Notes: a model not told the origin generated them from the sequence alone. A DNA stretch of 64,000 bases from Cenococcum geophilum 1.58 (GCA_001692895.1 KV748306.1:1-64000); one strand, 5' to 3'; shown: positions 45,420 through 56,765, numbered from the stretch's first letter. Numbers and translations: made by a program.

Positions 45420-46260
45420 CTTAGCCACCTAATATTTAACTCGCGTCTATCGTCTAGCCCTTACCGCTGCTTACCTATATCAACACCCTCCTTAAAGCTC
45501 GTCCTCGCCTACCTACCTTACTATTACTACCTCTTTTTTAGTATATTCGCCATATCCTAAGTATAGTAACGCTTCTTCCCTCTATACGTATCTTCTACCT
45601 CTAACAATATTGTCTTCGCCCTAACGTTAGTTAATCCAAACGCTATTAACGCTGCGAAGGATATAAAGTTCTGGCTAGACAGTAAGGTATATATTTAATA
45701 TAGAGCTATTAAATAGGCCGATTAGTGATAAAAACTCTATCGATTAAAGATAGCTTTAGAAGCTCTCTATATATATAAGATTAGTACAGGCGACAGAAAT
45801 AGGTAGTAAGTAATACGATAGTAAGAGATAGGGTGGTAAGATATAGGGTACTAGGCATTAAAGACAGTTATAAAACAGTAGTAAGGAAATCCAATTTAGG
45901 TTAATAGGAGCTTTAACAAAGCTAATACTATATATAAAGTAGGGCACGTCCTTTAACAGAGCAACTAGTTAATTTAAAAGGTAACAATATCACTAGCGAT
46001 AAGGATTAAGGGCGTTAAATTAATGAGATTTGTACCAAGCTTCCTTAATACTAAAAGGTTGCCAAAACTTATATATATATACTATTAATAGTATAGTTAT
46101 ATACTGAAACTCCTAGGGCTCTACCAGCGATTTACTAGATAGAGTAGATTTAAGCCTTAATCCACTCCACTTTAATCCATTTCTATTACTGTCTAATAAA
46201 CAACCCGTAAAGTATAACTAGATAGTATATAATGCAATAAGCGGGTTAAGACTAAATCAT
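45420..46260 (+). pseudogene. Unknown gene remnant
   Basis: The plus frame reads ARVYRLALTAAYLYQHPP (45440-45495), then, after a frame change, NAINAAKDIKFWLDSKVYI (45632-45690), ALEALYIYKISTGDRN (45750-45800) and DLLDRVDLSLNPLQFNPF (46130-46185). Stops are mainly TAG/TAA at Gln or Trp positions. Convergent with the next gene. Function unknown and borders approximate. Confidence 0.4.
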
Positions 46261-46289
46261 ATTTTTTGATATAATTTGTTTATAGAACA

Positions 46290-47640
46290 CCGCGATAACA
46301 CCCTATATTAGTTCAATATTCTCCTACCAATTGTTCATCTTATAATATACCATATTATATCTGGCTATATCATCGTAATAAACAATTCTGCCTTTATTAG
46401 GCCCTCTGCCAACCTAGTAAGCAGTATAGTAGGTCTTGCTAATATAGAAGACGCACCTAATAGGTTTATAACATACAGTGCAAATACCCTTTATGGTATA
46501 ATACTGAATCTCTATCTTCTTAAACACCTTTTAATATTTTTCCTCTTTCCTTTTAATATCCATCCTAAAGAGGACTGCTATAACTAGTAGCATCCGATCT
46601 ACTACCAATATTATCTTTAAGGTCGCCTTAGTATATTCCCACCCACAGCTACACTTAGGATCAGTAGTATTAGTAGGGAGGTCTTTTACATTAAATATAT
46701 AGCCAAGCATCTATTAAACAGATTCTCTNNAGTTTTNNAGTAACNGGTTTAGAGTTATATNTNNAACTAAACNCATNCCTTCCTTNATNATATATTGGTC
46801 GTCACAGCACTTTAATCCATATATAGTCGTAAAAGAGAGCTATAGAAGCCCTATTAAACACTCCTTAAGCATAAAGAGAATGCATTTATAGGCGCCCGCT
46901 TTACAGCTAGGCACCTTTACTTATAGCAATTTAACAAATATATAACGGCTCTTCTCCTAAAATTCTTAGCTAATTAAACCCTAAGGTAAGGCGATAATAT
47001 AACGTATTAGCAAAGCAAGCGGCTTAATATTAATAACTTTAGTTACTAATAGCTAGTCAATTTAAACGCGGCTAGCATCTAATATAAGCGAAACAAATAT
47101 TGCAATATCCTTAGCATATAAGTTGTTTTCCCATTTAAGGAATGTTATATATCTTCTAAGATTATCTTCCTAGCCCTATAGTACGGTCTTATCTATTTTG
47201 TTTTAGTCCTTCTTTATACTTCTAAGGAGCTATATATAGTAGTCGCCGTATAATATACCTATTCTTTTAGTTATATCCCAACTAATATTAAGCTGTTGCG
47301 CTGTATTCCCAAGCTCGAGTAGTATCTTTGTTATTATACCTATACGTTAACAGAATAACTAAATAGCTTTATTGTCCTTAATAATACGCGTAGGGTCAAT
47401 TTTATATATATTATACAATCTAGCCCTAGGTAAGTTAGTTAGGGTTTAAGAATATTTAGTTAAAGGAGAGGTTATTTATAGTAATTTATTATAATTAAGC
47501 CAATGCGATATTCCTAGCTCCAAATCACCTTTTATATCTATTAATATCGTTATAAATAGCGGTAGAGGGTACGGTTTGGTATCTTTTAACTACTAAGAGC
47601 CACAAGCACTTAATGCTTAACGATATCTATTTAGATAAAG
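46290..47640 (-). pseudogene. Unknown gene with C-terminal Cys cluster
   Basis: The minus frame begins near 47640 (LRIPSHLYLNRYR) and is readable to about 46290. It contains LFITILIDIKGDLELGISHW (47500-47560), TILLELGNTAQQLNISWDI-like sequence near 47280-47330, FLKWENNLYAKDIAIFVSLI (47080-47150), KVPSCKAGAYKCILFMLKE (46850-46910), DPKCSCGWEYTKATLKI (46610-46670) and KGICTVCYKPIRCVFYI (46430-46485). The CxC and CxxC...C groups could bind metal. About 450 codons. No family recognised. Ns at 46729-46790. Divergent from the gene at 47885. Confidence 0.5.
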
Positions 47641-47675
47641 GTGCGACGGAATTCTAAGTATTTATAGCTAGTTAG

Positions 47676-47699
47676 TTTTAGTATAACAACATACCAAAC
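47676..47699. promoter_or_regulatory. Palindrome between divergent genes
   Basis: TTTTAGTAT, AACAAC, ATACCAAAC. It lies about 40 bp from the 5' end of the minus gene and about 200 bp from that of the plus gene. Confidence 0.55.
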
Positions 47700-47749
47700 T
47701 TATATAACGCGCTAACATAGGCTTAGTAATAGAAATTACCTAGCTAATA

Positions 47750-47850
47750 TAATCCCCTCCATCTAACACAATCCTCTTTATTTAACACGATCCTCTCTAT
47801 CTAACACAACCCTCTCTATTTAACACGACCCTCTCTATCTAACACAGCAT
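47750..47850 (+). repeat. 23-bp-type tandem repeat in leader
   Basis: The phrase CCTCTCTATCTAACACRAYC recurs about five times at intervals of roughly 20-23 bases between 47755 and 47850, immediately upstream of the next gene. It is pyrimidine-rich, as promoter leaders in this cluster tend to be. Confidence 0.6.
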
Positions 47851-47884
47851 TCCCCTTAACACAACTACAATCTCTACACAACTA

Positions 47885-48620
47885 CAATCCCGCTATAGAC
47901 ACTGCAGTTAAGAGCAATTGTCTATAGTGCTCTAGACAGAAAATATTATCTAAAGATCTAAATAGGAAGAAAGCGGCGGCTCTAAATATCGAATATAAAC
48001 GGGTAGTTGCTCTAATAGTGCACTTATAGTTATGTTAAGAGGATTAACTAATTAGCGCTAGATAAAAGCCGTAATAAAGCGCATATACAAACTATCTAAG
48101 TCTAGTAAATTAATTTATAAGGCCGCCCTCAAAGGTAAGGAGCTTTTTATTATTACTTATATATATATATTTAACTTAGTTACAGTTATTCCCAACAGTG
48201 TAAATAGAATCGTTACGACTACCAAAGCACCTAATATAGTCAAAAAGGATAAAGAAGAGCATAGTTATATTATAGTCTCCGATGTTAAATCGAGCCCTAA
48301 AGATACTTACTTTAACTACAAGTCTGCTAATAAAGACTTAGACTAAGATATCTAAGAAGATATCTAAGGAGATATTAAGGAAGATATTAAAGAGAAAATC
48401 CGTAGCCTAGTAATTACGACCGCTAGAAAACTAACACCAAGCAAAACAAAAGCTACGACACTAGTTGAGAAGGATAGCGTTAGAAGAAGGCTGTTTACAG
48501 ACTTAGGAAGGAAGATAGATAATGTTTTAGGTATTACATTAGGGACCTACCGCGACTTAAGAGGCGAAAAGAGAAAGCGCTAAGAACATAAGTTAAAGGG
48601 TACATAGTGGCTATAATGGT
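47885..48620 (+). pseudogene. Unknown gene, possibly distant relative of family A
   Basis: The early part is damaged. From about 48090 the frame reads KLSKSSKFIYKAALKGKELF, then TVIPNSVNRIVTTTKAP (48185-48235), YIIVSDVKSSPKDTYFNY (48265-48320), an acidic repeat QDIQEDIQGDIKEDIKEKI (48345-48405) and RRLFTDLGRKIDNVLGITLG (48485-48545) with a basic end GEKRKRQEHKLKG. The order (hydrophobic block with KxxSKxxY, then Lys/Asp/Glu repeats) recalls family A, but homology is not proven. Confidence 0.45.
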
Positions 48621-49600
48621 ATTTAAAAGAATACACTTAGAATAATAACTCCATGCCACTAGCTTGTATTAGACATGCTAGATTATTAGAAAATTTCAGC
48701 TAAGACATGTTTTATTACACTAACTATTATCATTTATATCTTCCCTGCTCTGCATTTACCTTAAAAATCGGTTATAATTCTATACTAGTAGTATTAGAAG
48801 CTCGCAACCGGGTTATATTCTCCTTTTAGCGTATATATACTAGTTCCTCTATGCCTTTCCTATCTCTACTATAGCTAACATTAGCTAGTTAAATAACTAG
48901 CTTCTATAGTAACTGCATTTAGCTATTAGGTAAGAGCCTACTATTTAAAAGTCTAATTATATTTAGCTAGTAAAGCTCGGAATAAATAGACGGTTATCAT
49001 TATATCTTTTTATCTCTCCTATTAATATCCTACTTAACTAGTTTTATTTCGTATTATATTTAAATACATAAGTTAATTTAACTATAAATTTTAAAGGTGG
49101 ATAACTAGAGTGGTAGAGCCTATGTCGGCGTACACAGACTACTCTATATACTTATATATTATATAGAAAAGAAAACCGCTGGCATTTAGGGGGAAAACCC
49201 TATAAGCCACCTCAGTAGGATTAAAAAACCCCGTTTTTACCGCCTCTGTGCGCAACTTAGTAGCTATATCCACCTTACGTTATCTAACTAGCCTCCTTAT
49301 TTACGCTTCCCACTAATAACAAGGCGGCCACATTGTACTTCTATTCTTTATTAAAACGATATCTATTCTTTCTCGCCGAAACATTTAATATTGGAATAGT
49401 AAGGTTATATTAACTATAGCAACGTAAGGCGGCGTGCTATATATAAAGTAGGTTTGTCTCCCTATTATATTTACTATAACCTACTTACCTTATATATTAG
49501 CCGGAGTATACTATAAGGGCTATATTATTATATAATGGTATTTAAACCACTATAAATATCACTAATATAAAACGAAAGTTGTCGCACTTAGCTAGTCCTC
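48621..49600. other. Intergenic stretch without a supported gene
   Basis: GC content is higher around 49100-49260 (TAGAGCCTATGTCGGCGTAC, CCTCTGTGCGCAACTTAG), which could be a less mutated fragment, but no frame is convincing. Confidence 0.4.
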
Positions 49601-49613
49601 CATAACGCATACT

Positions 49614-50170
49614 AATTATATTAGTTATTATTTTAGTTATCTTTCCCTATAAAACACCTAAGAAATTAATAGGGACAAACTATGCTAGTAGTGCCAACCA
49701 CTATACCTTAGAAACGGATATTAAGATAAAAAGTGAAAATAAAGCCGGTAGAATATAGCAGATAATGCTAATAAGGAAGCTAGAAAGCGCTAATACTATA
49801 TAGGATATTTAGAGACTAGCTAAGCCTCGCCAGTTAAAGAGCCTATTTAGTATAATTACGATTATTATTCTAAGCTGGAATATCTATAATGTATAGAAAA
49901 TAAGTAATGCGTTTACTCTTATACCGGAACGAATAGTAATCTACTAACTAGTTAGTATTATATAATAACGCTTACAAGTCTAGCAAGATAAAAGGTAAGG
50001 GAGTAGTTATATAATAAGAGTCTTAGTTAGAAAAGTTAAGGCTAACGATAAAAGTATATATAAGGGGTTATAGCTAGGGTTATAGCTAGGGTAGTAAGGA
50101 GTAGCTCTTATCGCGTAGCTTTACCATCAGTAAGTTTATTTTAATTTTTATATAATTTTCTACCTAAGTA
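49614..50170 (+). pseudogene. Small unknown gene
   Basis: Frame 1 reads VIFPYKTPKKLIGTNYASSA, then HYTLETDIKIKSENKAGRIQ, LIRKLESANTIQDIQRLAK, a hydrophobic SIITIIILSWNIYNV segment near 49850-49895 that may be a membrane helix, and VRKVKANDKSIYKGLQ. The only stops are of CAG/CAA/TGG type. About 180 codons. No family recognised. Confidence 0.45.
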
Positions 50171-50455
50171 AAGTTTTCTCTAGGTATTTCTGATATACTT
50201 AATATATCTAATAGTATAACTTCTACTAATATTAATATTCTTTTATTACTTATTTTGTTAAAAAAAGCAGCTACTCCTAATTAGGCAGGCGATATGTTTT
50301 TAGCACCCCACTTATTACGCGCCTTCTTACGAAGATAGATTTTATCTACACTATACCTATTATAAAGCCGTATCTAATTCTCTTCGCAGTAAGCAGTAAC
50401 TATTAATTATATCTCTCCCCCTTAATAGTACGCTAGTAGGCTAGGCCAAGCGGTA

Positions 50456-51330
50456 ATGAAGCAGCCTAAAAGCAATAGTAAAAAAAAGGTTTATTTCCTT
50501 ATAGTTTAGGAACTCCTAGGCAATACTAACTCTACCTAGGGCTCCAACGCAGCGCGTAAAAGTCTCAAGAATGCTATATAAGAAGTTATTCACGAGGACC
50601 TAAATAGAGGACCTTATATACTTTATTCTACTACACTTCTAGGTACGTTAATATCTAGAAATTTTAGGTGTTGATAATTAACATAGCTACGACAGTTATT
50701 TCCACCCAGTTGGAACCCGTCTCTTTATATACTACCGTAGTACTACCTAAAAAGGCTCTTAAGCGACGGCGGATTAATCCTTCTAGTTATTCTATAGACT
50801 ACATTAACCGGACACTTTAGGAAACGCATTACCTAAAAGGACTAAAGAAGCCACTTAATAAACTAGTATTATTACTATTAACTTAGCGCCAACTATAAAG
50901 AGAATAAAGCCCGTCTATAGAGGAGCAACTTCCTATAAAACGTATTATACGCGCGGACAAGTAGGCTAAAGCCTAAAAACTAAAGCCTTAAAACCTTAGG
51001 CCCCGTACCTCTTCTTCTACTTCCGTTTCACCATTTTAGAGTACATAAAAAGGCTTGCCTAACGCCCCACACACTATAGCATCTAGTAGTTAGTATCCTA
51101 TATCTTTTAAAAGGGCGTAAGTAGGAGAAAGTAATAAGTGGAAAGGCAATAAGGTTAGGTTAAATAAGATATCTACGATATCGTAACCGCATCGCAATAA
51201 TATTATAGAATATAGCGAGAGGATTCCAGATGGTATGCAACAATTAGCGGATATAGTAGCTCGCGTTAATACAATAGCTAGGGGGGTTAGGTTTTGGTAG
51301 GGCTATATTATATCTAGTATTAAATAAGCG
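50456..51330 (+). pseudogene. Two-exon unknown gene, RIP-inactivated
   Basis: Exon 1 starts with an intact ATG (50456), MKQPKSNSKKKVYFLIV, and contains SNAARKSLKNAI and EVIHEDLNRGPYILYSTTLL. A 44-bp intron (50643-50686) in phase 1 joins it to exon 2, ATTVISTQLEPVSLYTTVVL and KKALKRRRINPSSYSIDYI. Exon 2 goes on through LPIKRIIRADK, RPRTSSSTSVSPF and SERIPDGMQQLADIVARVNT to a C-terminal RFWQGYIISSIK near 51320. About 275 codons, basic and Ser-rich. All internal stops are of RIP type. The conserved splice phase argues that the gene was real. Function unknown. Confidence 0.55.
50643..50686 (+). other. Intron of the 50.5-51.3 kb gene
   Basis: Begins GTACGT, has ATTAAC near the 3' end and finishes ATAG. 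Removing its 44 bp keeps the downstream frame, with the split codon G|CT. Its donor matches that of the sirtuin intron. Confidence 0.65.
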
Positions 51331-51416
51331 TTCTAAATCCTAAGCGGTAGGCGGTGTTTAATATATAGGGGTGGGTGTGTACAGGATATAGAGAAATATA
51401 TTATAAAACTATCGTC

Positions 51417-51490
51417 TTTTAGTATGTAAATATGCTAAAATAATATCCTCCTGCTGTATATAATATTTAAGTATATTAACATGCCAAAAT
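51417..51490. promoter_or_regulatory. Two palindromes upstream of the longest family B gene
   Basis: 51417-51440 (TTTTAGTAT, GTAAAT, ATGCTAAAA) and 51467-51490 (arms TTTAAGTAT and ATGCCAAAA, spacer ATTAAC), 290-360 bp before the ATG at 51778. Two adjacent dyads 50 bp apart. Confidence 0.55.
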
Positions 51491-51777
51491 TAACATACTA
51501 GTACTAATGCTATAATTACATTTCACGTGGCTTAGAGGATTGGCGCGGTAATTACGTAATCATTTTATTCTAACTAGAATAAGGTAAATGTATAGACCTT
51601 CCGTTAATAAAGTCAAAACAATCCAACAATACCTTCCCGTAGGTCCTTTACAAAGTATTTAACCTACTAACTCTACCTCTAGGCCCTTATTTACTGCTAC
51701 TAGTAGTCTATACTAAGGCGTCTTCTTCCCTATCACCGTTATATCGGCGGCTTATAATACAGCTATTTATTACTAGA

Positions 51778-53390
51778 ATGACCCGTTATAAGTTAAACGC
51801 TTTGCCGTAAAAAGTACCACCGACTAAGTAAAAAAGAGTAAAAGATTCTTAGATAGAAGATCCTACCCCCTATAATATAGATTACCTTAGTAAAGTATAT
51901 AAGTCTACTTCTATAATTTACGCAGCTTTATTCTAAGATAAATAACTCTAAATACTAGCTAGCCTTTCAAACCATGTTAAAAACGAAGCAAAGGGAAATA
52001 CCAAATAGATTTAAACTATAGTCGTTGCTCTTAACCTCTACGTTAAGACCCTTACGGATACCTACTATATTAAACTTCCTAAAGGCTTCTAACCACGAGT
52101 TCTACCAAGTACTAATAATAAGATTAAACTAACCGCTAAAGACAGCAGTAAGAAAAATACAGACATTGATAAGTTAAGCAAGGACTTAGATATAGGCAGT
52201 AGCAGTAATAATATATAAGGTGGTGATCCTACTACTAAATATAACAGCTGCAGCGATAGGCTTAAAAAAATTAGGATAGCACTAAGTATAGAAGCTAATA
52301 AAGCTGTACTTAAGGTCGCACGGGACAAGTTTTATAAAAAGCTTAAAAAGTTAGAAGTTAAGGTAACTAAGAATAATAAAGTCGGGCGGTAGAGATTTAG
52401 TAAAAGCGAAGCTGTAGAGATTACTAACTTCTTTTTTACCAACATAATGGGGCCTAAAGCCGCAATATGTCTTTAAGCATTGCTATAAAGCTATACTGCC
52501 AACTATAACGATAGGATTAATAGGGGTACTAGGGCGTAAGCGGAAGTAGCCGCTAAAGACAAAGCTAATATTACCACGGTACGGAGCTTCTTTAATACCT
52601 TTGCCCGTACCTAGCGTTTACGGCCAAATCTATAAGGTAGACTTACCGTAATAGAGTAAATTATATTATACGTTAAACTTCTTTCTTAATTTAATTAGCT
52701 TAAAACCCTAGCCGCTACTAAAGACACTGCTCTATTAAGCTTTCTCTAGGATTTAGGCTATAAAACTAGCCGTAGGCTAGGATAGCAGTTATACATTATT
52801 AACTTTCTAGCTAATTCAATCTATATCTCTCCCTCTATTCTACAAAACACATATTAAATAGCCTAAGGCGTAATAGCCTTAATAGAGATTTTCGGCCCTA
52901 GTATTATCCCTATTCTACCCACTAGCGTTATAAATAGGTAAGCTTACCCTACTCCTCTTTAAACTATTACTAAAAATACTAAGCTAAACCGCTAGGGAAA
53001 CTAACGGATGGCCTCTATATATAGCCTACTAAAGACATAGGCCCCTTTTATTAGCCCTATATGCACGCTACTAGAAAAGCATCTATATCAGCCCATTAAA
53101 GCTAGCTAGCCTATTATAATCGGGCAAATTAAAATAGGCATTAAAAGACCTCTTTTAGAAAGGATTAGTGAGGTAGTAGGGGAAGGTAAAGCACTTAATA
53201 CTAGTCCGGAAGGTATAGCCGCTAGAAAGCAGTAAGGTGTTATTATAGTTAATAAAGTTATATCTAATCTATCTAAGGGTAGCAGTTTAGAGATTAATAA
53301 GACTAAGGATAATGCGGACGGTAGGGATAAGGAGGGTATAGTAAATATGGAGGGCGAAGTAAATAGGGAGGGTTAATACTAGAAGAACTT
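51778..53390 (+). pseudogene. Family B gene, copy 5, the most complete
   Basis: Starts MTRYKLNALP (ATG 51778) and is followed in one frame for about 530 codons with only RIP-type stops. It has SKVYKSTSIIYAALF (51890-51935), KEFQPRVLPST-equivalent GFQPRVLPSTNNKIKL (52083-52130), an Asp/Ser/Lys-rich stretch, FYKKLKKLEVKVTKNNKVG (52330-52385) and the family core EITNFFFTNIMGPKAAICL (52417-52475). Then come VRSFFNTFARTQRLRPNLQG (52580-52640), IALIEIFGPSIIPILPTSVI (52870-52930) and YQPIKASQPIIIGQIKIGIK (53080-53140). The tail is Lys/Glu/Gly-rich. The N-terminus differs from the 37-43 kb copies. Convergent with the CxxC gene, as in the partial copy at 22.2 kb. Confidence 0.6.
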
Positions 53391-53869
53391 CGGCGGAAGT
53401 AAGGCTAAGAAGTATAGTTCTTATAGCAACGAATATTTCTATAGTATTTTTTTTAAAGCTACTATAGTATAGAGAGGGTTTATTATGGGGATTTTATATT
53501 AAAGGTTAACGTAATATATAGCGATTATATTTAATATAACGGGAACGCAAATAATAAATATAGCAACGTAGCACTTATTAAAACATTGGCGCTCTTTAGA
53601 TATTTACATACTAAAATAACCCTTATTTACTTATAGTATATTTTAACATACTCCTAAATAGTTATATTTAGTATAGTAAACTAATCTAAACTATTTTATA
53701 GCTCTTATATAAGCGCACCTATTTAAACTATAGCCTATTTAGTAGTTGCAGCTTTCCGATCTATATAGCTCGCTATTCCATTTCTTAAAGCGTTATATTA
53801 GAACGTACTTCCTAGACTATATAATCTAGTCAAATAGGAATAAAGGTATTATAGGGTAGGGTTAGAGCT

Positions 53870-56200
53870 AGACATACCTTAAGTAAAGCCGAGAACTCGT
53901 TTAATTCCTTTTTAAAATCTTACAGCCATGCTTAATACCTTATACTTTATAGCCGTTTAATACTTTAAAGTTTTACCCCAAATTCTTTTNTTAGATCTTN
54001 GTTTGTTATCTTTAGATAANATAGTTTAAGTATTAATTAACGTATAACTTNNAATATTGTCTTANAATNCNAACTTATAGTACCGGATATAAGCACACTA
54101 GTAATTAAATAAGGGGCGTAAATTACCTCCCTGGATTGTATTATATTATTACCTTACCCTAAGTATATTACAGACAAGGATATTTCTAGCGTAACTTTAT
54201 CATTCCTCGCCCGCTTATAAAATTCGGCTTTCTATTACTATGGCTATATTATCTAGCTTCTATCCCTCTTTTATAGTAATAGTTATAATCTATATAAGGT
54301 AATAAAAAGACACTAGCTTTGCTGCAAATCTAAAAGGCTATATAAGAAGACAGGTCTACAAGCTGGTATTCTATACGCTTCTTACTTTAGTTTATCTCCT
54401 TTAAGTCTCTTAATATACTATATACCGGTATATTTACTAGGCATTTATACACACCAATAGTGGGTTTAGTTAAGAGATAGGCGAAATACTCTTTAAGCCG
54501 CATTGTTAGTATTAGGCTTTAGCGCGGCTAGTATAATAAGCGGCACTTTAGGCTACTAACCTTTAGAAGCAGACAATATATCTCCAATAGCGTAAGTTGT
54601 CGTACTTATAATCCTTCTAGTCTATATATTGTACTTATTAAATAATAGGGGTTCTTCTGGTTTACAGTTCTCTAATATAAGCCTATAATTAGGTAGCTCT
54701 TAGCCTAGTCTTAAATTTATATTTTATAATTTGTTAATCTATTTGCATATATACATATATACTTTATTCTTTACCGCTTGCAGTTTTACGCAGTAATCTA
54801 TTTAGACTAAAGTAGTAGCGTAGTTCTAAGGTTAAATCCACTCTATTTACTAAAAGGACGATTTAACTTTAGGAGCGCTACGGAGCTCTAGTATAGATAT
54901 ATACTACTTATAGTAAGTCTTAGCACGACTTTAGTATTTTATTTAGGGGGTAGAAGGCGTTTAAACTTACTAGGAAAGATTATTAAATTTACTTATTAGT
55001 TTCCTTATTACCTTCCTCCATAATCTTATTGTCCTTAATAACCACTACCCTACTACTAGGCGTAGGCTTTTCCCCAAAACTAATCTCTTCTTCTTTAAAC
55101 CCCGCCGCTAGATTAGTAATATTTATTACTTAGTATACTTCGGCTGCTTTATAAGAGATTTACATTAAATATACTGTCTACCGTAGAGCCAAAACTTATT
55201 AACTTCCTTAGAGTCGTCAGCCTTTAGATTAATTAATTTTAGTATAAGGATAACGTTATTAATAGGCGCGGCAGCGCGTATAGAAAAGAATCGCTCTATA
55301 GTAATTAAGGGAGATAAAATTAAGTCACTAAGTAATTAAGTATATAGGAAAGAGAGTAGGAAGGAAAGGAAATAAGTAGACTTTATAGATCGTATAGGGA
55401 ACGCTTATATTTTAGAAAAGCGAGTTATTATACAGCTCTATTAATTGGCTTAATATTACGCTTTAACGCCTTATTAACCCTTCCTATAGCCACCTTCTTT
55501 TAATTAGATATACGGCTGGCGCTCTAAGAGCTTTAAAGCCTTAAAATCTACTTTATACCACTAATTAAATCATAAGATATATAGTTAATGCAAATTAGCT
55601 CTAGCCAAATGCGCTAAATTAGCTTTACTCTAGATAGATTACTAGTTTTACGTGCTTTCTATATATTAATCCCACTAACGCTTAAAGCTGGTTTCTATTT
55701 GTAACTTTAACGACTACTAAAAACTAGGTCAGAAAAGAAGGACTTATATATAGATTAATTTATAAAGAAAAGAGACTATATATATATAAGATAGGTAAGT
55801 TATAGGTAGATATTAGTTACGGGCTAACGAAAATGCTAACGACAACAAATTACTACTAGGTAGGTAGTAAGTAATAGGTCGACAGACCCCTAGATATATT
55901 TAAGTACTAAAGAAAACTACTGCCGGCGTTGCTATGGCGAAGACGGTTACGCCTAGCCTTCTAACTTTACGATATAAAAGAGTTACATTTTTCGTACCAA
56001 TATTATTCGCCTTTAATTATCCGTAAGATAATGGATTCCGGATAAATAGTTTATATATACCGGGCCTAATTTGCTAATATAATAGCCTTTTTATATATAT
56101 TATAGGTTCTACTAAGGGGTAGAAACGTCGTTTAGTATAATTCTTAGTAATAATAGGTAAAGATAATGTTGAGAAAACACGCTAATTAATGCAGATTATA
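53870..56200 (-). pseudogene. Unknown gene with CxxC motif, copy B, interrupted
   Basis: Homologous to 23150-24602 at both ends. 5' part: ILNDVSTPxQNL, NxARYIxTIYPESIILRIIKG, EQYWYEKCNSF (about 55985-56200; the first Cys now Trp or Tyr). 3' part down to about 53880, including the segments matching LPCYKEILE and TNEDLV. The two homologous parts are separated by about 1.07 kb (54850-55925) with no match in copy A, so it was disrupted by an insertion or copy A lost that segment. Ns at 53990-54070. Confidence 0.5.
54850..55925. mobile_element. Unmatched 1.07-kb segment inside CxxC gene copy B
   Basis: Homology with copy A stops near 54850 and resumes near 55930. The segment includes the AT-rich block also found at 3882-3990 and encodes no recognisable transposase. 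I infer an inserted repeat, perhaps LTR-type. Borders are approximate and no target duplication was confirmed. Confidence 0.4.
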
Positions 56201-56413
56201 AAAGTTAAGTCGCGTTATATGGTTTTAGGATAACTATATACTAATACTTAATAGCTAGGAAAATTAAAAGCAGCTATTCCTAATAGCAGTAGAAATAACT
56301 ATAGAGAAGTAATTGTAGAGCTAACGCCCGGTTATATAGCTATTAGATAAGTATAGGTGATAAATAAGCGGTATAATAAGAAAGTTACCAATTATTAGGG
56401 TTAAGTGTGGGGG

Positions 56414-56437
56414 GTTTTAGTATAATAATATGCCGAA
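56414..56437. promoter_or_regulatory. Palindrome next to minisatellite locus 3
   Basis: TTTTAGTAT, AATAAT, ATGCCGAAA. It lies between the CxxC gene copy B start region and the 12-bp array, as at locus 2. Confidence 0.5.
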
Positions 56438-56470
56438 ATATAATTGTTGCGAAAATAGACAATAATTAAT

Positions 56471-56612
56471 CTAGATAAGTGTTAAGATAAGTGTCGAGAT
56501 AAGTGTTAAGATAAGTATTAAGATAAGTGTCGAGATAAGTGTTAAGATAAGTATCGAGATAAATATTAAGATAAGTATTAAGATAAGTGTTAAGATAAGT
56601 ATCGTAGTAGCT
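56471..56612 (+). repeat. 12-bp minisatellite GATAAGTGTTAA, locus 3
   Basis: About 11 units with the same variants as loci 1 and 2. The preceding TTGCGAAAATAGACAATAAT matches 24807-24830. The minus-strand open frame of repeated YLNTYLDT over it is a repeat artefact. Confidence 0.85.
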
Positions 56613-56741
56613 GTTAGTATAGGCATTAAAAATACTTAGATAAATATAATAGGACAATTACTAGTTACTACGCAAGACCTGTTAATAACGGCTTATAAAT
56701 TAACGTATGTTATATACGTGTCTACTTACTATATTATATGG

Positions 56742-56765
56742 TTTCGGCATAATAGTATGCCAAAA
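56742..56765. promoter_or_regulatory. Palindrome, possible promoter of 56.8-58.4 kb remnant
   Basis: TTTCGGCAT, AATAGT, ATGCCAAAA: one of the best-preserved copies. A plus-strand coding-like stretch begins about 30 bp downstream. Confidence 0.5.

Noticed and set aside
52089..52328. Minus-strand Leu-rich frame
   Set aside because: Shadow of the family B gene, whose plus frame is conserved with other copies. The same applies to 41800-42171 and 37819-38013.
56466..56657. Minus-strand open frame of repeated YLNTYLDT
   Set aside because: Produced by the 12-bp minisatellite.
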